From NCBI RefSeq assembly GCF_024494595.1, contig NZ_JANHDI010000011.1, forward strand, positions 62,001 to 126,000: a stretch of 64,000 nt of DNA, in the 5' to 3' direction. This DNA is from Halobellus rarus. GTDB taxonomy: Archaea; Halobacteriota; Halobacteria; Halobacteriales; Haloferacaceae. The notes below the pieces were generated by a model that had not been told where the DNA came from, ran no database searches, and saw nothing but the letters and a program-made list of their open reading frames with translations. Made by a program: the position numbers and the translations under genes. Below, one piece after another: positions 62,328 through 64,000 of this stretch; position 1 is the first letter of the stretch, and each line of letters starts with the position of its first letter.

Positions 62328-63187
62328 TGTGTGATCACCTGCTTGAACTGCGTGAGTGGATACTGATATGCGGGTGAGTCGGGCATCGAGTTAAGGTCAT
62401 AATCGGAGACTGAGCGGGAGGTCTGGGTGTGCACGGATTGAGGTAGTGTGACTTCGCTTTTTGCATCGGACAGCCCTCGGAACTCGAGAACATTCTCTGA
62501 CTCCATATTCTGAAGGACGTCCGACATCGCAGGATGGACTCGCGGAGTACCAGTCGTCGTCTCGAAGACATCGAAGAAGTTGTCCTCAACCCACGAGAGA
62601 GCGCTATATAGGTCAGTCGTGTCTTCCTGTCGCGTATGCAGGTCAAAAAGGTCATAAAGAAGTCGGCGGCACGGACTCAGAATGACGCCACGCGTTTCGG
62701 TTTCGGAGACCAACCCGAGTTGCGTGCTAAGTGCCCGCCACATACGGAGTTTCGTCTCGTTCCACGAGAAGTCATACTGATCGAGGCTCCCTTTGACCTG
62801 TGGGAGAAGCACGTCGAGAGTGCACGATCGATCGGCAGTGTCGAGGGCGACGTTCTGAATCCGGGTGAGATGATTCTTGGGGTGAGGCTGCTGCCGGAGG
62901 TGATAGAGAAGTCGGGGCTCGAAGGGTAGCTCCGGGAAGATCTCGCGGTTCAGTTGCGAGACAACACGATCGTCTCCGTCGCGTTCGACGAGGTCGACCC
63001 CGTGAAGGAAGTCAATGCAGTCTCGGACGTTGTCCTCGTTTTTATGAGCGAAGTCCGAGACGATGTTTTGTACCGTACGGTCGCTGATAAGCGACGTGTA
63101 GATCGATTTCAGTTCCGCCGCACGGACCGTGTTGTAGTTGATCAGCGTCCGATTCGGCTTGTTTACCGCGAAGCGATAGGTGGCCAT
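62324..63187 (-). CDS. Winged-helix-type protein, positional match to DpdG
   Basis: A 287-residue, mostly helical protein. The N-terminal part (VRAAELKSIYTSLISDRTVQNIVSDFAHKNEDNVRDCIDFLHGVDLVERDGD) has a winged-helix look. No catalytic residues stand out. It overlaps the ATPase gene by 4 bases and follows the next gene after 3 bases. It is similar in size and setting to the wHTH protein at 36633-37529, which also precedes an ATPase. A DNA-binding adaptor is likely; the DpdG label is tentative. Confidence 0.6.
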   Translation of the reverse strand: MATYRFAVNKPNRTLINYNTVRAAELKSIYTSLISDRTVQNIVSDFAHKNEDNVRDCIDFLHGVDLVERDGDDRVVSQLNREIFPELPFEPRLLYHLRQQPHPKNHLTRIQNVALDTADRSCTLDVLLPQVKGSLDQYDFSWNETKLRMWRALSTQLGLVSETETRGVILSPCRRLLYDLFDLHTRQEDTTDLYSALSWVEDNFFDVFETTTGTPRVHPAMSDVLQNMESENVLEFRGLSDAKSEVTLPQSVHTQTSRSVSDYDLNSMPDSPAYQYPLTQFKQVITQ

Positions 63188-63190
63188 AGG

Positions 63191-64000
63191 TTAGCGAAGG
63201 TCTGGGTCGGTCTGCTGGTACTCGTCGAGTTGCGCTTTTTCGAACTCACACACACGAAGTGCATCGAGCATTTGGTTCGCGATCTTCTGGGTTTCACCAC
63301 GTTCTGTCCACGAGCGGAGTGCGTCACGGATGCGCTCGGAGTAGTCTTCGAGAATATTCTCAAGATCGTGTTCGATGAAGTAGTAGATCGGGTCCCAGAC
63401 AGGACTACCCGAGGGAGCGCGCGTATAGTCGTAGATGTTCTCCAGTGTGTCCGCGGGTGCGTCGTGCTGTTTGTGGTGTTCGGACGCACGGTGATAGTGG
63501 AGGTTGCGTGTCTGTGACGCTGGGAGTGCAGAGTCGGCATAGTTCTCAATGTACCGTGCGGAGAGTGTGTTGTAGTCTTTCACTGCGACGTCGTAGTCGT
63601 CGACAATCGATCGCCCCGGTTTCGGAATATACGTCGGGAGGCGTGGTGATGTCGTGTCAGTGACAAGGATGTAGCGTTTCCGCTCTTTGGCAGAGCGTTT
63701 GAGCAATGCGCGGACGAGGTCTTCTTCGCCGTATGCCTCGATACCTTGCTGGGTGGTGATGTGGACGAGGGGGAACTCAACATCATCCACAGAATCCACA
63801 ATGTCCTGTGAGGAGTGATAGGTATAGTCGACTAGTTTGAAGTCGTTATCGAAGACATCTGCGTGGACAACAGTATCAATTCCGAGTTCACCGAAGAACG
63901 GAATACTCCGAAGTTGGGCGCGTGCGTGTTGGCCGCGCTTCTGGAGTTGCGGATCCCGTATGACAACAGTTGGTGTTGTCGTCTGTAGGATATCCTCGAT
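63191..64000 (-). CDS. Unknown protein, first gene of the operon in the window, 5' end missing
   Basis: The frame stays open from the window edge to the stop at 63191, giving 269 residues, so the gene continues past 64000. An in-frame GTG at 63799 is not needed as a start. Visible segments: TVVIRDPQLQKRGQHARAQL, FFGELGIDTVVHADVFDNDF, SVDDVEFPLVHITTQQG, KERKRYILVTDTTSPRL and a His-rich helix with LHYHRASEHHKQH. The alternating strand/helix pattern could be a Rossmann-like or nuclease fold, but I recognise no family. Confidence 0.6.
   Translation of the reverse strand: MEDILQTTTPTVVIRDPQLQKRGQHARAQLRSIPFFGELGIDTVVHADVFDNDFKLVDYTYHSSQDIVDSVDDVEFPLVHITTQQGIEAYGEEDLVRALLKRSAKERKRYILVTDTTSPRLPTYIPKPGRSIVDDYDVAVKDYNTLSARYIENYADSALPASQTRNLHYHRASEHHKQHDAPADTLENIYDYTRAPSGSPVWDPIYYFIEHDLENILEDYSERIRDALRSWTERGETQKIANQMLDALRVCEFEKAQLDEYQQTDPDLR

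Overview
The window looks like a haloarchaeal replicon. Proteins are acidic, GC is high, and several genes have a TATA box 24-30 bases before a start codon with no leader. Family content agrees: two bacterio-opsin-activator-type HTH regulators, a Tat-dependent lipoprotein solute-binding protein, a thermosome-like chaperonin, an ISH14/IS6-type insertion sequence and a haloarchaeal ParA.

Left part (1-30.4 kb): a catabolic and transport region. It holds the end of an ABC permease, a hydantoinase A subunit with a small zinc protein and a divergent chaperonin, a divergent ABC importer locus (binding protein and permease one way, two ATPases the other), a BCCT transporter followed by a broken sodium:solute symporter, creatininase, a cytosine-deaminase-like amidohydrolase, two HTH-10 regulators, a TRIC-like membrane protein, two membrane proteins with an AbgA-like M20 amidohydrolase, a Rieske protein with an amidohydrolase, a maleate-isomerase-type enzyme, a YjiH-type transporter and two universal stress proteins. 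Three IclR regulators and several perfect inverted repeats sit among them. The pieces suggest uptake and breakdown of small nitrogen-containing or ring compounds; no substrate can be named.

Boundary (30.7-35.1 kb): a dead ISH14-like element with intact 14-bp ends, a tyrosine recombinase, a parA operon with 13-bp-phased repeats upstream, and a decayed regulator gene. This suggests an integrated plasmid or integrative element.

Right part (35-64 kb, running off the right edge): a large defence-type island resembling the bacterial dpd (7-deazapurine in DNA) system. It has a full preQ0 synthesis operon (queD, queE, folE, queC), two TGT-fold proteins with complete CxCxxC...H zinc sites (one fused to a YaaA/DUF6884-like domain), a wHTH-AAA ATPase pair, and a long minus-strand operon. 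That operon encodes a partial unknown protein, a wHTH protein, a 1119-aa P-loop ATPase with Ig-like repeats, a coiled-coil protein, two tandem ~1800-aa DEAD/DUF1998 helicases and a phospholipase-D-fold protein. Its order matches what I would expect for dpdG-H-I-J-K with the helicase duplicated. The proposed logic is that preQ0 is made locally, a TGT paralogue swaps it into DNA, and the helicase/ATPase/PLD machine attacks unmodified DNA. The TGT-YaaA fusion, the helicase pair and the archaeal setting are the most interesting points in the window.
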